This document shows positions 13,401-27,300 of a DNA stretch of 64,000 nucleotides, in pieces. The notes below the pieces were generated by a model. The model did no database searches. It was not told where the DNA came from and saw only the letters and a program-made list of their open reading frames with translations. The stretch comes from Pelecanus crispus (taxonomy: Eukaryota; Chordata; Aves; Pelecaniformes; Pelecanidae). A program made the position numbers and the translations under genes. Location: assembly GCF_030463565.1 (NCBI RefSeq), contig NC_134661.1:7216542-7280541 (forward strand). Reading direction: 5' to 3'. The first letter of the stretch is position 1. Each line of letters opens with the position of its first letter.

Positions 13401-16400
13401 CCAAGATGCCCGGTGCTGGTGGCTACTGCAGATGTACCAGGGCTAGCTCATGGGAGACCGGTAGCCTGAAAAACCTTCAGCTGGTTAATTATGTGTGCAT
13501 TAGCATGGTGCCTCGTGAGCTTCACAGCTGCGCTGAATTTTAAAACTCTTTGGTTCAAAAGTTAAAAGTATCTCGATTATCAGGACTCCCTAAAATACGT
13601 GTCTATTTTTGACTGCTGCAGTGCCTAAAAGGCGAGTCACAGATTGCAACTCTGCCACGCTGGGCACCCTATTAGCCCGGAACAAAAGCTGTCCTCTCTC
13701 GCAGAGGATTGCACAACCGAGCCCTGCGTCAGTCGTGCCTGCGGGCTCCCACCTAGGATCACTGGTCCTTTGTTAGGTCAGGCAGGAACAGAGGAGAGGG
13801 AAATGGCTGATGCTCACAGGTGTAGTCTGGTTTCCTCCTTAGCTCAGTACTTGTAGGAGTAAGTATATCAGAATTATTTACTCATACTAAAATCTGTTGG
13901 AGGGTTTTTTTACTTAAGATTGTGGTGTCATTATCAATATTTGTAGAAAATGTCAAATATCCCTTGTGGAAATACTAACATTTTATGAGGTGATGCATTC
14001 CCTTTCCACATCAGAAAGTGGTGTGAGGAAAGACTGGAATAATGTGCTATAGTAAGCCCTGGACATTTTGCTGCTCCTACTGAATGCTGTCATTTGTGTA
14101 GTATTTAAAGCGTAAGACTTGGCCTTTCTGTCAGCCTGATGTAGTCTTGACTAATTGGATCTCAAATGGCTTCAAGAAGCAGAGCTCGAATCTTGACTAA
14201 ACTTGAAAAATGGGTGAACTTGGAAACGCTGGGAAATATTTTTCATTTGACATTCATACATTTACTTAATAATTAACTGTTACTTCTGCTGAGCAGTCCT
14301 TCCCGGGCTGATAGCTCAGGCTCCAGCAGAGTTACTGTCTGTGCTCTAGGCTTTACAAAAGGGGCGAGTGCCTTTTCCACATGCAGTGGCATCACCAGAG
14401 ATGTCAGTGCTCTCAGCAAGACTCTTGCTGTCCATCTGCATTTCACTGTCCACCCGCGGTGAACCCACCATCGCAGGGTGCCGTGGAGCGCTTTCCCTGA
14501 GCAAGCCCTGACCAAGTCTAGCGCATGCAAGCATACACTTGCTGGTGGAAATGCTGCCTGGCTCCCTCCTCCCCATCGCGTAGGACTTCAGCTCCCAACT
14601 TGGCTGAAAACATCCTCAACAAAGTCACTTAGGGCAATGTTTTGCTGTGATTTATTTCCCCACCGCCCCCCTCCATGCACACTGGCTTTCTCTGCCGATT
14701 GCACCTCTGGGCTGAGCTGGAAGGGAAGCAGCACGACAGCTTCACCACGGAGGAGGCATTTGCTGATAAGCTGTTAAACGCTTAAAGTCGAATTACTAAT
14801 ACAGCTCTGACTTTGGTCCATTTGCAAAGCTTTGTTATCAAACTATGCATACTGAAACAAACATGCTAATTGGCCGCGGTGGAAATGGGAGGGCAATACT
14901 AGCCTGTTTTCCTACATTTGCGCTACTTATGCCACAACAACAACTGTACTTCACCAGGAGAAATGCTGAGGGTGTGTTATTGTCGGGGTTGGGGCTTAGT
15001 GTTGTGGTGATGGGAAAAGACTTTTAAGAAGGTGGCTCAGCGGCTTGCGGTGGTAAAGCCAAGATGCAGACTGAATGGCGTTGGCAGATGTTTCCCCCTG
15101 CACCCCGAGACTCTTCTGACAGCGATGAACATGTTTGCTGCCGGGGGAGTCAGGGAGGGAAGGGGAAAGTTGTTCATTGTTTATCCAGGGCTGTGGTTTA
15201 TTCCTAATATTTGCCATCTGCATCTTGACTATTCCGGTCTTACCTAGATGTATTGCTTAATAGCAGAAACTCCATTTCAGCGTGGAATAAAGGGGCTCAG
15301 CTGCAATCAGACACAGCCATATGCCTAAGGTAGATTGGAGGTGAGCAATTAGTCACATCCATGAGTTACATATTTCAGCTCCAGACCAATTTGTTGTGTG
15401 AACAGTTTCCAGTTGACAGAGTTCAGGTCCTCATACTTTTCTAGAATGACATGGGTTTTTTAACCTCTGAAGGCTCTTTCTGTTCCTTTTTCCTGGATGC
15501 TTTGCAGGCAGAATCCTTAATGCTCTCCCCCTTGTTATGCATCACTTTTAGCAAGTGTAGGAGACAAAAGGGGATTAGTGCAAGTGTCTGATTCTGTCGT
15601 TGGTATTTTGCATTAACACCTTCTGGTGCCTGTGATAATAGAAAAGGCAGATTATAAAATGACAGCAGCCTTTGAGTAACAAGACCAAAAAATTTGGGCT
15701 AAGAGCCTTAAAACTGCATTAAACAGAGCTGTATGGTATGATTTCCCTTTCCCTTCCCCTTCTTAACTGTGCAGGGAAAGAAAAATCCCTGTCTTCTGTA
15801 TAAACCAGGTTGTGACTATGGCTGCAGGATTGAGGTGCATTATTATGTGAGATAGGGTTGATCCTAGCAGAAATGGGGGTCCTGCTTTTTTCCCCAAACT
15901 GATACTAAGCAAGTCACTCGAGGGACCATCCAGCAGAGCAGAAGGAAGGCCAAGGTGCACCGCTGCTCTGCGAGTGGGACGTTAGCTTGGGACAGGGGGA
16001 GGCAGGAGCAGGCTGTGCCCCCGGAGCATGAGGCTGAGCTGCCTGTGCCTGCCCTCTGGATGCTGCCTGAGCAGCAACAGCTTGGTAGGAAACACCCGCT
16101 TCTGGTCCTGCCAGCTGTCAGAGCGGGACCGAGTGGCACACGTGGCTGCAGGGCAGGGTTGCAGCAGCCCCTCGGGGCAAGCGCTTGCAATGCCACAGGG
16201 TCCCATGGCAGCCTCAGAAAAGGGGAAATACCCGGTACAGATTCCTTGCTGCAAAATGAGTGCTTAGGAGCACAGAAATGGGCAATTCGGAGGCAATCTC
16301 TGCATCCAGAAGTCATCAAGATGGAAAATGTCTAGCAAGCAAAAGGAAGATAGCAATAGGAACCATGAAGGCACATGGAAGTAGTCAGTGCCGAGGATGT

Positions 16401-17689
16401 TTTGTCATGTACAGAAATGTCCTTGTTTCTTTCAAGTCTTGCACTTGAAAGAATACACTTCTGAAGAGTATTTTTTCTTCTGGAAAACAGTGGAGTCTCT
16501 TGTTTCAGGAGAGTAAATTGGGATAATATGCATCTAGTTTAATAGGAGTTCCTAAGTGAAAACCCCCCCTTTTTTTTTTTATTTCCCAGTTGGCACCCAC
16601 TGCTCTGCAAATCTGTTAATTCCTGAGCTGTGGAAAGCCTGCTTGCCCTGAGGAAGGCTGCATTTGCCAAGCTGCTTGTGTGCAGAAAGAAAATAGCAAG
16701 AGACAAGGGAAATTTTTTGTCTGAATTTTAGGTGATCCTTCAGGGAGGAATTGAGGCCACTGCTGTAGAGCAAAGTGCTTAGTAACTACCTCATATGAAT
16801 TTATGGGAGGAAATAAATAAGAAAGGTGAAGGTAAGGCTACTTTGAAATTCTACTCCTCTAAATATCATGCCTTGGAGCATTGCTGCTGGCCGTAGCACT
16901 GGCATTGGTAAATGCTGGCATAAGGGGGAGCTCATTTCTATGTCTGGATGCATTAGAGATTTTTCACTTTGTAGCCTGGAGAAATGCAGACTAGCTCCAG
17001 GTCGGCAAGTGGATCCCTGGTGCAAAACAAGATGCTGGGGTATGAACAGACAAGGGAAAGCAGGCTGCTACAGTTGAGAGCAGTACACACCTGCAAGCTG
17101 GTCCAGAGAGGTGTAAATGACTTGTAGGGATCTCTGCAACCCTGTCTTCTCTCTCAGGGTTTGCCATGGCAATGCAGCCCACGCCTGACTGGAATTTGTA
17201 ACACTTTACGTGGCCATGCTGCCGTAGTGTTTGAGAGGCATTTTGCCTTTGCAGCCCTGCATGGGGCACGCTCCTCTCGCACCCTCTGCCCCTTCCAGCA
17301 CCATAGCAGCGCGTGTAGAAAAGCCTCTCTCCGTGCTCTCTGGGGCAGGAGAACAACTACTTCGTTTGTCCCAGAGGCTCCTGTATGAGCCTGGTTTCAC
17401 AAGCAAATTCACGTGATTGATCCTGTCGCACCAAAGTTCTGCCAGGTTTTCTGTCGCCCTCAGTAACACTCATGGGTTCAGCCCAGGGTGGCAGGCCCTG
17501 CAGGTGCTGCCAGAACAGACAGTGCAGTAAGATCTCTTCTCACGATCTTTCTGTCCTCATCCTTGCTTCTTGCTCCTTCCCACGATGCCACTTGGATTGA
17601 TTTTTAGTTGTGGGAGTTATCTTGTTTTTTCTGGCGTGACGGTTGCTGAGTGGATTAGACCTGGGTAGAAGCTCTCTGAAGTGGTTTTC

Positions 17690-17830
17690 TCTTTAACTGA
17701 ATCTATACTTCATAACAGCTTTTCATAATATTGTAATTACAGTCAGCATGTTTATTTACATAAGTAGGGAATCTAATTATGTTCAATTAAGATGTATAAT
17801 TAATTATGATTCAAAATGTGGACTAAAAAA
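17690..17830. promoter_or_regulatory. AT-rich block with clustered TAATTA sites
   Basis: Several TAATTA/ATTA homeodomain-type core sites and the palindrome TAATTAATTA near 17,800 cluster within about 140 bases, with no repeat signature. The block resembles developmental non-coding elements. Function is inferred from composition and motif density only. Confidence 0.25.
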
Positions 17831-20800
17831 TAGGCTGTATGAGTGAGCTTCAAGGCAGATGTTCTTGGTTAACAGCGCTGGCCATGACTTTGTGTCCCTC
17901 TGTTGTGGAGGGGAAGGAAGTAATTCTGAGTATACGGCCAGGAGGTGAGTGCTGGAAAAAAGATGCTGCTGGCTGGGGGATTCCCCCCCCCCAAAGAAGG
18001 AAGTCGGTTTTAGTAGCCTCTAACTTGAACACCTTGCAAGACAAGGCTGGCAGGAATATCCACCTACTACTGGATACACCTTTATTGTTGCTGAGTGAGA
18101 AGCTGCTGGGCTGAACAATGACGGATCTACATGGAATACTGTCAAGTTAACTGCACAGAAAAAGCAAAAGCTCCCCTTGAGTGCACGGAGTTTAATTTTA
18201 TCAGGTCTTTAGCAGGCTCTAATGAGAACCAAGAGACCTATATATCTTTGCAGGTAGATAACTTTCTGGCAGGACCTTGATTGCAAGTAGATTTTATACC
18301 TTATAGACCCAAAGCCCTGCCAAGGATGTATCCCCAGGGAAGCACTTGATACAAAAAGGTTCTGCAAATGCAACACTTCTCTCCTTGGTCTTTAGAAAAA
18401 AAAACAGAGGGAAAATTCTGCTGCCCCTGGCATGGACTTCAGTGACCTCACTGGGAGCTGAAGAGCAGAACAGAGCAATTTTGCGCAGCTGCAGATAAGG
18501 CTGTGTCCTGCAGATGCAGCTAGGAGCACCATTAGCCTTTGGATGCTGTGGAGGGAGAGGAGGGTCAGGTGGGCACAGCCTGGCTTTGGGGAGCTCTGCT
18601 GCCCACAAATGGGCAATGTTGTCTTCCTTAGAAATGCTTGCGTTCCAAACAAGCCCATGTTAGAGAGCTATTTCTAGAGGAAGTCAGAAACAGTACCCGT
18701 TTTACTGCTGTGACTGTTCAACACTGGGATGAAATCCTGGGAGAAACACCCCCAGCTCAGCCTCTGCAGAACGGAAAGAAGGCAGGAGAGCAGGGGCAGA
18801 GGTTCAGGAAAAGCAGCTGCAGGAACTGCAGGCTCTGACAGCTGATGAAGATCTTGCTGACCCTTGCCTCTCCCATGCCCCCAGGGGAGAAGAGAAGCTA
18901 ATGGGGTGGAAGACTCTGTGCCAGAAGGGTGAGGGCTCTGCAGGTCAAGCGGATGCCTTGCTGCTGAATTTGTTCAGGCGGCAGAGTTCCCTGCAGGGGG
19001 AAAGCATTTAGGCTGCAGAGATTGCAAAATATCTGTCTGCCCACAAGTGGTGGCATGAGCGGAGCTGCTCTCCCTGGCCTGAGCCAGCTAGGTCGGGCTT
19101 CCCCTGGCTCCCTGCTTTGGGAGAACATTCAGGCTGCAGGAATAAGTATCTCGTGTGTGACAAGTGGTCACTGCAAGCACTGCCTTCACCTTCCCCTCCT
19201 TCACTTTCAGGAGGTCCAATTCACTGTGTACTTGAGACGTTCTTCTTGCTTCTGCAGCTTCATGGGATGGCCTCGCTACAAAGGTGCACCTTACAGGCAG
19301 GACTGGAGCATCTCTCTTCACAAAAAAAGTCAAGTCTGTAAAGCTTTGGACCCACTGTAGCTAGAAGTAGCAGCCAGCACCACGTGGAGTACGCAGTGAA
19401 TAACCCAAACTTGTGCTCAGCCCACAGGTAATAATGGCAAAAGCAAGCATGCTCTTGGTAGCAAGAAAAAGCCTTTAGCAAAACTACACTGAACAAACAC
19501 AAAAGAAAACACATGCACGTCATCTGCTTCTGATGCTGAGGCATTGTCTGTAGTCTCAGTATGCTAACAGGACTGCCAGGAAAGGGGTCGCTTCTAGCAC
19601 CTAACTGCCGTGCACTTCACAGAGCAAAAAAACAAAGGAAACAGAGGGAGAATGAGGAGTCATTCATGATGGCTTGCTTTGGAAAGACTAAAATCTGCTG
19701 TACTGGTATTACATTCTACATCTCTGACTGCTGTTGACTGGAGAAGCAACAAATTGTGTTAATTAAAATCCAGTTAATCAGTAAAGGGAACTTTAGCCTA
19801 ATGACACTGAAGTGCAGCATCTCTTACACTGGGAAAGACGTTTAAGCCAGTTGCAGCCCACAAATGTGCAATGCGATTGGCACAGGGGGCATCCTCCGCT
19901 TGTAAGAGTGGGCAGCTATGAACAAAGATTCATTGAGTCTTTGTGCCCCTTATCTGCACTTGGGCACCAAACAAGAGAGACATCTAAGGCTGCTGGGCCA
20001 GAGACCCTCCTCTATGCCTGCAATTTTCCCCTCGTCCCAGAGCCAGATTGTTCCCTTTTTTGTTCATTATTCAAAACATGTTTTCATTCAATCCCTCAGC
20101 TTTGCTTCTTCAGGCATTTAAATACAGTTGGGGGGCAGGGGACACGACAGGGACGGGATGGCAGGGGGGCTGTGTGTGTATGTTGGATGCTAAGCATGCT
20201 TGAAAATCCAGCCCTTTGGCTTTGGTACATGGTTCAAGAAGTATCATTGCAGCCAGTCTGTCCATTGCTTAAGCTATGCAGCAACGTGCAGCACCTGCTG
20301 ACCCTTCCAGTGTACGCGTGGGGTGTAGGTGTATTTCTGATTCAATGACTTTCAAGAGGCCAGCCTTTCTTGCTGCCTGTACTGTCAAGTGCTTGTGTCC
20401 ACCTTTAAGCATTGAAGGGTGGAATTTAGCAAGTCTGGAAAGAGTAATGACATGGGAGAAATGGAAATGGAGGTGCGCAGCTACTGCTGCTGTGGGATTT
20501 GCTTCTTTAAAGTTGCTTAGATTTCATGACCTTTCTGCTTGCGATGTGGAAAGAAGAAGGTGAAAATTCACACTGGAGAATTGGTGTGGAAAAAGTAATG
20601 TGCTGGCAAAGGGCTGGCCTCTGGATTCTCATGGAATTGGGGGTTGTGTAATTGCACTGAACAAATCTGGCCCAAAAGGAGAGTTTTCAAAGCAGGCTTA
20701 AGATATGGTGTCAGAGTCCAGGGATACAATTTTTCAGATTACTGCACTCTCCATATTTGTGAAGGGCATCTCTTCCACTGTTAAAGCAACAGCAGGGAAA

Positions 20801-21288
20801 ATGGAGCCAGGATAAGTGATGTAAACAAATACTAAATGCTCCCTCCCTAGCCTGCCAAAACAATGGCGCTTCGGGGGAAATCAAGCTATTTACAAATCCT
20901 GATCAAATTCAGGAGATAATTTTGTTTGGAGAAAAGAAAAGTTCGTGGATTTAGTGAGTAATGTTTGCAGTAAGTGAGGGGCTCTCGGTGGGTAAGAATA
21001 GAAGTGCAATGGGCTGTGAGAAGTTGTATCAAGCCAGCTTGTCCCAGGAGAGGTAGATGATGTTAATAGACTTGAAATTTCATTGGAATAATGGGTCAGT
21101 CATACTGAAGACAATGGATTCAACTTGGAAAAGAAGCGGGGGTGGTATAGTCTCCCCTAAGCCTGGGGTAGCATGTTTAGCTGAGTAAAATGAAGACAGA
21201 GAGGAGAAATGATTGCAGGTTATAAATACACTTAGAAGGAACAGGAGAACAAACTCCACAGAGGGGAAAAACTCCTGAAAGAAAAAGC

Positions 21289-21312
21289 TATACTGGAGTA
21301 CGCTCCAGTATA
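21289..21312. repeat. Perfect 10-bp inverted repeat with 4-base loop
   Basis: TATACTGGAG and its exact reverse complement CTCCAGTATA are separated by TACG. The structure is seen directly. It lies in non-coding DNA with no adjacent gene, so no role is assigned. Confidence 0.7.
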
Positions 21313-24300
21313 AAATGTGTACGAGAAGAAAATTAGGACCCTATGGACCACCAGAACTCTAAGGCTCTGCTGCAGCTTGCTAACTTGGAGTCTTGGGAGT
21401 CAGAAATCTACCAATTTAAAGATGGTATTGGATAAAGACATGAGGAGGATATGCTGATTAGCAGAGGTAAAGCAGGACTTCACCCGAGTGTACAGAAGGG
21501 GCTTTTCAGTCAAAAGTTTCTGAAAGAAACTCCTGTGTTGACCAGGCTGTGAGCAAGGTCCTTTGAGGACATTTTGTCGCTCCTGCATCTGTTTTTCTAT
21601 CCCTAAGCCAGGCATGCCTGCAGCCCAAAAGGCAATCTTACCTCCTGTCAGTGCAAACAAACAGCGTGCTGGAAAGCACTTGGGGGGAAGGGTGTGCTCA
21701 GCGTTCTCACATCATTTGGTGAAAGGCGTACCATGCAGGCAGGTTCCCGTGGCTGGAACTGGTTCAGCAGGATCCCAAGAGCCTAAATTACAGCATGCTC
21801 AGGAAAAGGAAAAAAAAAAAAGTTATATGCAATCCTGGTACCTGCAGATAGTATATTTAAAGATGTTTTTAGGATCCAGAGAAGTCTATCTGATTGTTTA
21901 GCTGCCCTCTCATGGTCCAGCTGCACAACCCCATCCTGCTCCCTCATGGCTCTTAGTGCCATCTTGTGAAAGGGTTTATTAGCTAAACTCTAATCCTGCT
22001 GTAGTGGCCTTGATTGCTCTGACAGCTGCTCTGTAGGGGACTTTCACACACCTGGGCTTCCTCTTCAGTCTTGTAAACCTTCACAGAGTAGAACAGGAGG
22101 ATTCTTTGTATTTTCCCCTGGTGTACCTCAGGCCAGTCAAAGAAATTGCTGGAAACTTTGGAGTTGGGGTGTTTTCTGTTTAGTGTGGGGGTTTTGGTGG
22201 TGCTTTTTTTTTTTGATGGGGAAGGAGTTGGGTAGAACAGGTTCAGCTCCCTGCTGCAAGCAAGATGGTAATGCTGTGCCGCAGCAGGCGAGACCCGGCA
22301 GCCCTTTAGCCACCATTACATCAGGTAGTGACTTCATCTGGCCTGCCAGGAGGGAGCAAGAGGATGCCGTATTTAACAGCATGTGTGGCAGGCTGCCTGT
22401 CTGGGCCGCGCTGCAGCTGCTGGCTGGGACGCGAGGCCAGCCCGGGTCACAGCTTGTCTCTGCCCAGGCTCCTTCTGGTCCTGTCTGTCATCTTCAGCGG
22501 CAAATTGCTACAGCTTGCAGATGGAAACTGTTGTGATGCTGGGCCGCTTCCCTGTGAAGGTAAGGGACTGTAAGGAAGTGTCCCTGATGTGCCTTGCTGA
22601 GCCAAACTGAGCACAGGCTCCTTTGGCTGTGCTCTGAGGGACGGGGCTCCTACTGACAGGGCTTTCTACACTGTGCTGGCATCCTGGTCCCTCTGTGTTC
22701 CTCAAGCTGCCAAATCGGCTTAACCGTGTAAGAATCAGCCAAAAAAAAGAGTGGAAGTGAGGCCAGACTGTGGTTCGGCCTCCGGCATTGGTTCCTGCAT
22801 ATTTGCACAAACGCAGCATAACTCGATCGTCTGGCAACAGCCAAGCTAGGCGCTCCCCTACCGCCCGCTGCGTCATCGTGTTTCAGGGCCTGACCAGCAG
22901 CAGCCGTCCCGGTTCCGGTGAGCCCGGATCACAGCTGAGCTGTTAGGCAGCAGCGTGGAGCCCAGCACAGGACCAGCTGTGCCCTGGGCTCTGCCAGCCA
23001 GTGCAGCGACTGCGATGCCGCAGGGTTTGTCCCGTGTCCCAGATGCTGTCCCGCACGCCGACTGCCGCCCCTGGGGTAATTTCCCTGGAGCTGCATCAAG
23101 GCTGTGATTTCCTGCAGGGTGTAATGCCAACTGAGCGAGAAATGCCATCCAGTCTCCTGAAGGTGTCTTTCCCGTTTTCCTTCCTGGGATTTAGTAGGTC
23201 CTCAGCAACTTGCAAGGGCAAAGAGTCAGCGGACAAAGTGACAAAATGAACTATCTTTGGAAATGGAAAAGAATGAACATAATATTAATTGCTCCTCAAC
23301 AATTATTCTTCTTTGATTCATCTCTGAGAAGAAATCCCTCAGGACATCTTTGCACTGGAACATGATACAGCTAATGAAACCATTTTATCCCTGACATCTT
23401 TAAATTCTACATTTATTAGGTGATGGATGAGAATCCAGGGCCCAGCCCTCTTCTGACTGTCAGTCCTCTGAAGAAGCACAAAAACATGAGTATCAAATAA
23501 CACTGCATCCTAAAGTCACCTGTGAGGATGGCAGTCATAAACTGGAAGGTACAGAAAATTAAAATACCCTACTCAAGGTTAGCATTGAGAGTTTTCCATC
23601 GTTTCTCATAGTTACAGCATCCAGTGGAGTCAGGACATGTTTCTCTCTGCCCCTCTGAAGAAAGAGATGAGAAAATAGGCTGCAGAACTGACTGGCTCAT
23701 TGCATTTCTGCGCTGTACTAGTACTTTCCCTTTCCAGGCTTTAATTTAGCTTAGTCTCTGGCCTTTTGCTTCATATCCAGCAGGATGTCTGTCCTTATGC
23801 GGGACGCACAAGGTGTCTGAAGGAAATGGCAGTCACGAGACCTCATGTTCCCTAAGACATGGGAACATGGGAGGGTGGTGAGGGCAGATGTGCGTTCACA
23901 GGACCGTGAATTGTCACCCTTTCCCCTAGAAGCCTTGGTATTTGCCTATCTGGAGCAAGAGCCTCTGGTTTCTGCCGTGCACAAGGCATGGCTTCTGCCC
24001 ACGCCCCAGACCTGGGAAGCTGGTACAATCTCTGCAGAGAACTGCCTCTAAATAGTCTCCGCTTGCTTCAATGTGGTGCCAGCTGCTTTTTAAATAAATG
24101 ATTGTATCAGGTTATTATAAGTAGTTCCTCTATTCAGTTCCTTCTACAGAGAAACTAGTTTTTCTGATATTGCCTTCTCTCAACTCTATAATCATTACAT
24201 CGCAGCTTGCCTTGGGAAAGAGGCTGGACCAGGGCAGCAGCCAGTTTCTGCTTTGCATGCGCCTCCGTGCCGCAGCGGGAGATGCATCGGGCACATCCAT

Positions 24301-27300
24301 GTTGAGCTGCCCCCAGGACGAGGGCTGCCTGTGTCCTGGGAAGCGCACGCCGCCGCGGGGATGCTGTTCATGGAGGGAGTCTGGCACGGGGCGGGGTCTT
24401 CAGCTGGTGAGAGGGTGTGCAGGGCTCGGCATGCAGCGTGACCTGGGGGGCAGCTTCCCAAAAATACTTTCTCTCCTGCTTTCAGTGGATGAGGCTGCCC
24501 ACGCTACATATCCCTGCCCAAAAGCTGAATCTTCTCAGCTTGGTTCTGGCATAATGGAGCAAGACTGAGGAGTAGGCGAGTACCCACCTGATAGCCGTAA
24601 GTGAAGTGCAGGCAGCTTCCCACAGAGCAAAGCTACGAGGCTGACAGCCTGCCTGCTCCCAGCAAGGGGCCATCTGTCCAGACTTCTGGACGGAAAGGGA
24701 AGGAGGTGCTAACCTGGCGTTTGTGGAAGCTTTTAGGTCGCCCCTTTCTCTCCTGCCTCCAGCAACCTCTGGGCTTCCAAGTCAGGTTTCAGAGTAGAGG
24801 CAAACCCCTAGGCAAGGTGGTCCAGAGCGGATACCAGGAACCGGCAGCTCTGACGGAGGCAATTTACTCTTCCTTTCTGGGCATTAGTGGTCACACAAAC
24901 CAGCCTTTTCCTCTGCTAGTTTTGAGCTTCTTAACAGTTTATTTTTTGTGTGACTTTATTCATTGTCTTTGGAATGATCACTTCAACAACAGAGGGTATG
25001 AAATAAACCATTACAATGAGCAATATGGTGACAATGTGTCAAGTTTAGAGTAACCACTGTTTACTCCATGGAAATGTCCAAATAGGAGTAGATGTTTATA
25101 TGAAATATGGAAAGATATGCAGTTCCATTAAACGGTAAATGTGTACAAGATATAAGCTATCTTCTTTCATGTCAGTACATCCCACTGCCTGAGGTTAAAA
25201 AGAGTCTTAGTGAATAATTTCCCCTTATGAGGTTTGGGATATTGGCCCCTCTCAAAGACAAGATGCAAGGTGAGAGGGATGGTTAGTCAGATCTGGTCTG
25301 GCAGGTCTTATTTCTTACGGTGACGTGAGTGCGATGGTTTGTGTGTCTGAGATCAAACTGTGCCATGACTGCAATGGCAGGTCTAGGGCAAGCTGGTTTA
25401 CCCTCTGTCCAGAGATATCTAAACCCTGCTAGAGATGGTAATAAATGGGGATGGGGACAGGCAGATAGTGGTGAAAATGGGTTAGGAAACACTTTGGGGG
25501 TGTGGGCATTGGAAGGCTGTTTGGGAGTTTATTAATTTTTTTTTTTTGACCACAGCATCACTGCTGGGAAAACACAATCCGGACATCCAGGACTCATTAT
25601 CCATTATGAGATTTGGCAGACTGCTACCAGGATTAGGCAGGTTTTAGGCTGTTGCTTTGGGCCATTTCTCTCATTACAGGCTTACAGCAGCTGCCTTATC
25701 TCACAGAGAAGCACTTTTATTAGATAGGAGACTAAAGGGAGAAAGAAGAAATGAGGTAAGGAAGGAAAAGATCCAACAGAGGGCAAGAGGCTCGGACAAA
25801 GTGATGTCCTGAGATGGTGGCCACGTTGCCTCATTCCGTCTCACGAGAGAGCCCTTGAGAGCTCCGGGCACAGCCCCGTTAAGGCCAGGGTGGGAGCAAT
25901 CCAGGGATTTTTGTCAGCTTTCCTGCAAAGAAACACCAAGCACGTGCAAGCCACAGCAGTGCTGTGCGCAGCAGCACCCCTGGGCAGGGCAAGGGGGATG
26001 CAAGCCTTCCCTCCCGTGGAGCTCTGGCCTTTTCAGTTCTTCAAAGGCGCCGATATGAAGCCTCCTCAGGCTGCTGCTTGTGGCCTGGCAGAGCAGGAGG
26101 GGCTGAAGTCTCCTCCTGTCCCTGCCCCTGCAGAGGCTGGGAGCTGCATGGGAGGTGCTGCTGTTGCAGCTGTGCCAGTGCTGGGGCCGTTGCACTTGTG
26201 CGCTCAGAACATCTGATTTTCTCCTGCTCCTAAGTTAATCAGTAGGAGTGCAACCTCCTGCTGCTGCTTTTCCCCATTTGGTATGGGATCGCACTGCGCT
26301 GGGGCACGGCTCTGCTGCCCCTCTCAAATGCAGTACTTGCTCGGGCAGCAATGAGCTGCCTGTGCCCGGCGCTGGGCTCTCATCGCACTGTCACTGCACC
26401 AGCTCCCCTTTGCACGTGGTTTCATGCCACGGTTCCTACCAAGCAGATGCAACAGGCAGGAAATCCTGTGAACTCCAGCTACTGGATTAAATAAATGATT
26501 GTTTCTCATTTACTGCCCCCCTCCGCCTCCTGCCCCCAGCTATTGCAGAGCTTTTTGCTTTAGCAGTCTAGGAGTATGCAATTGAATGTGCTTTTGTCGT
26601 AGATCAATGAATCCTGCCTTGCTTGATGTTTACTTGGCTGCTTTTTATTGGGTCGTCTCTTCCTGAGTTCCTCTGGGGCAAGTACAGAGATTTTTCAGGC
26701 TTCCAAGGTTTTGCATTGGTAGTCTGCAACTTCACACTTCAGTGCTTCGTATGTAAGAACGTAAACGCTGGACCTCCCTCAGCACAAAACAGGAGCTCAC
26801 ATTCTGTTTCCCAAAAGGCAAGCTTGCTTGGCACCTGGCAAGCAACAGGCACCTCAGCTTGGATGCAGTCTGAGGCACTGAATTGAGCAAATATTGCTGG
26901 GAGCTCCCAGCCCTAATTAAAACAGAAACGGTTTTGCTCGTACCAGAGTTGTCCAGCTATGACAGTCTGAATGGGAATGCTCAGAGACTGCAGGAAGGAT
27001 TTTAAAATGTCTCCTTGAGACAAGAGGCAGAACCTGTATCAACAAGAGAGACGCTTTAAATCCTGATGAGTGAAACTGATTTTTTTTTTTTTTCCTTCCT
27101 CCCTCCCCACCCCCGGACTGTTTTGGAGGCTTAGGGTCCCTCTGGCTAAATCCCCAAGGAAGAACTTGGCTTTTGTATGGGAAAGGATAGAGCAATGTGA
27201 GCACAGCCCAAACCAAATAATTAAAGTAAGTGATATTCAGCAACTGGCTGTTAAAGCTGCTTTGACAGCTTCATGTATTGGGCATATGGGCTAAGATTCA

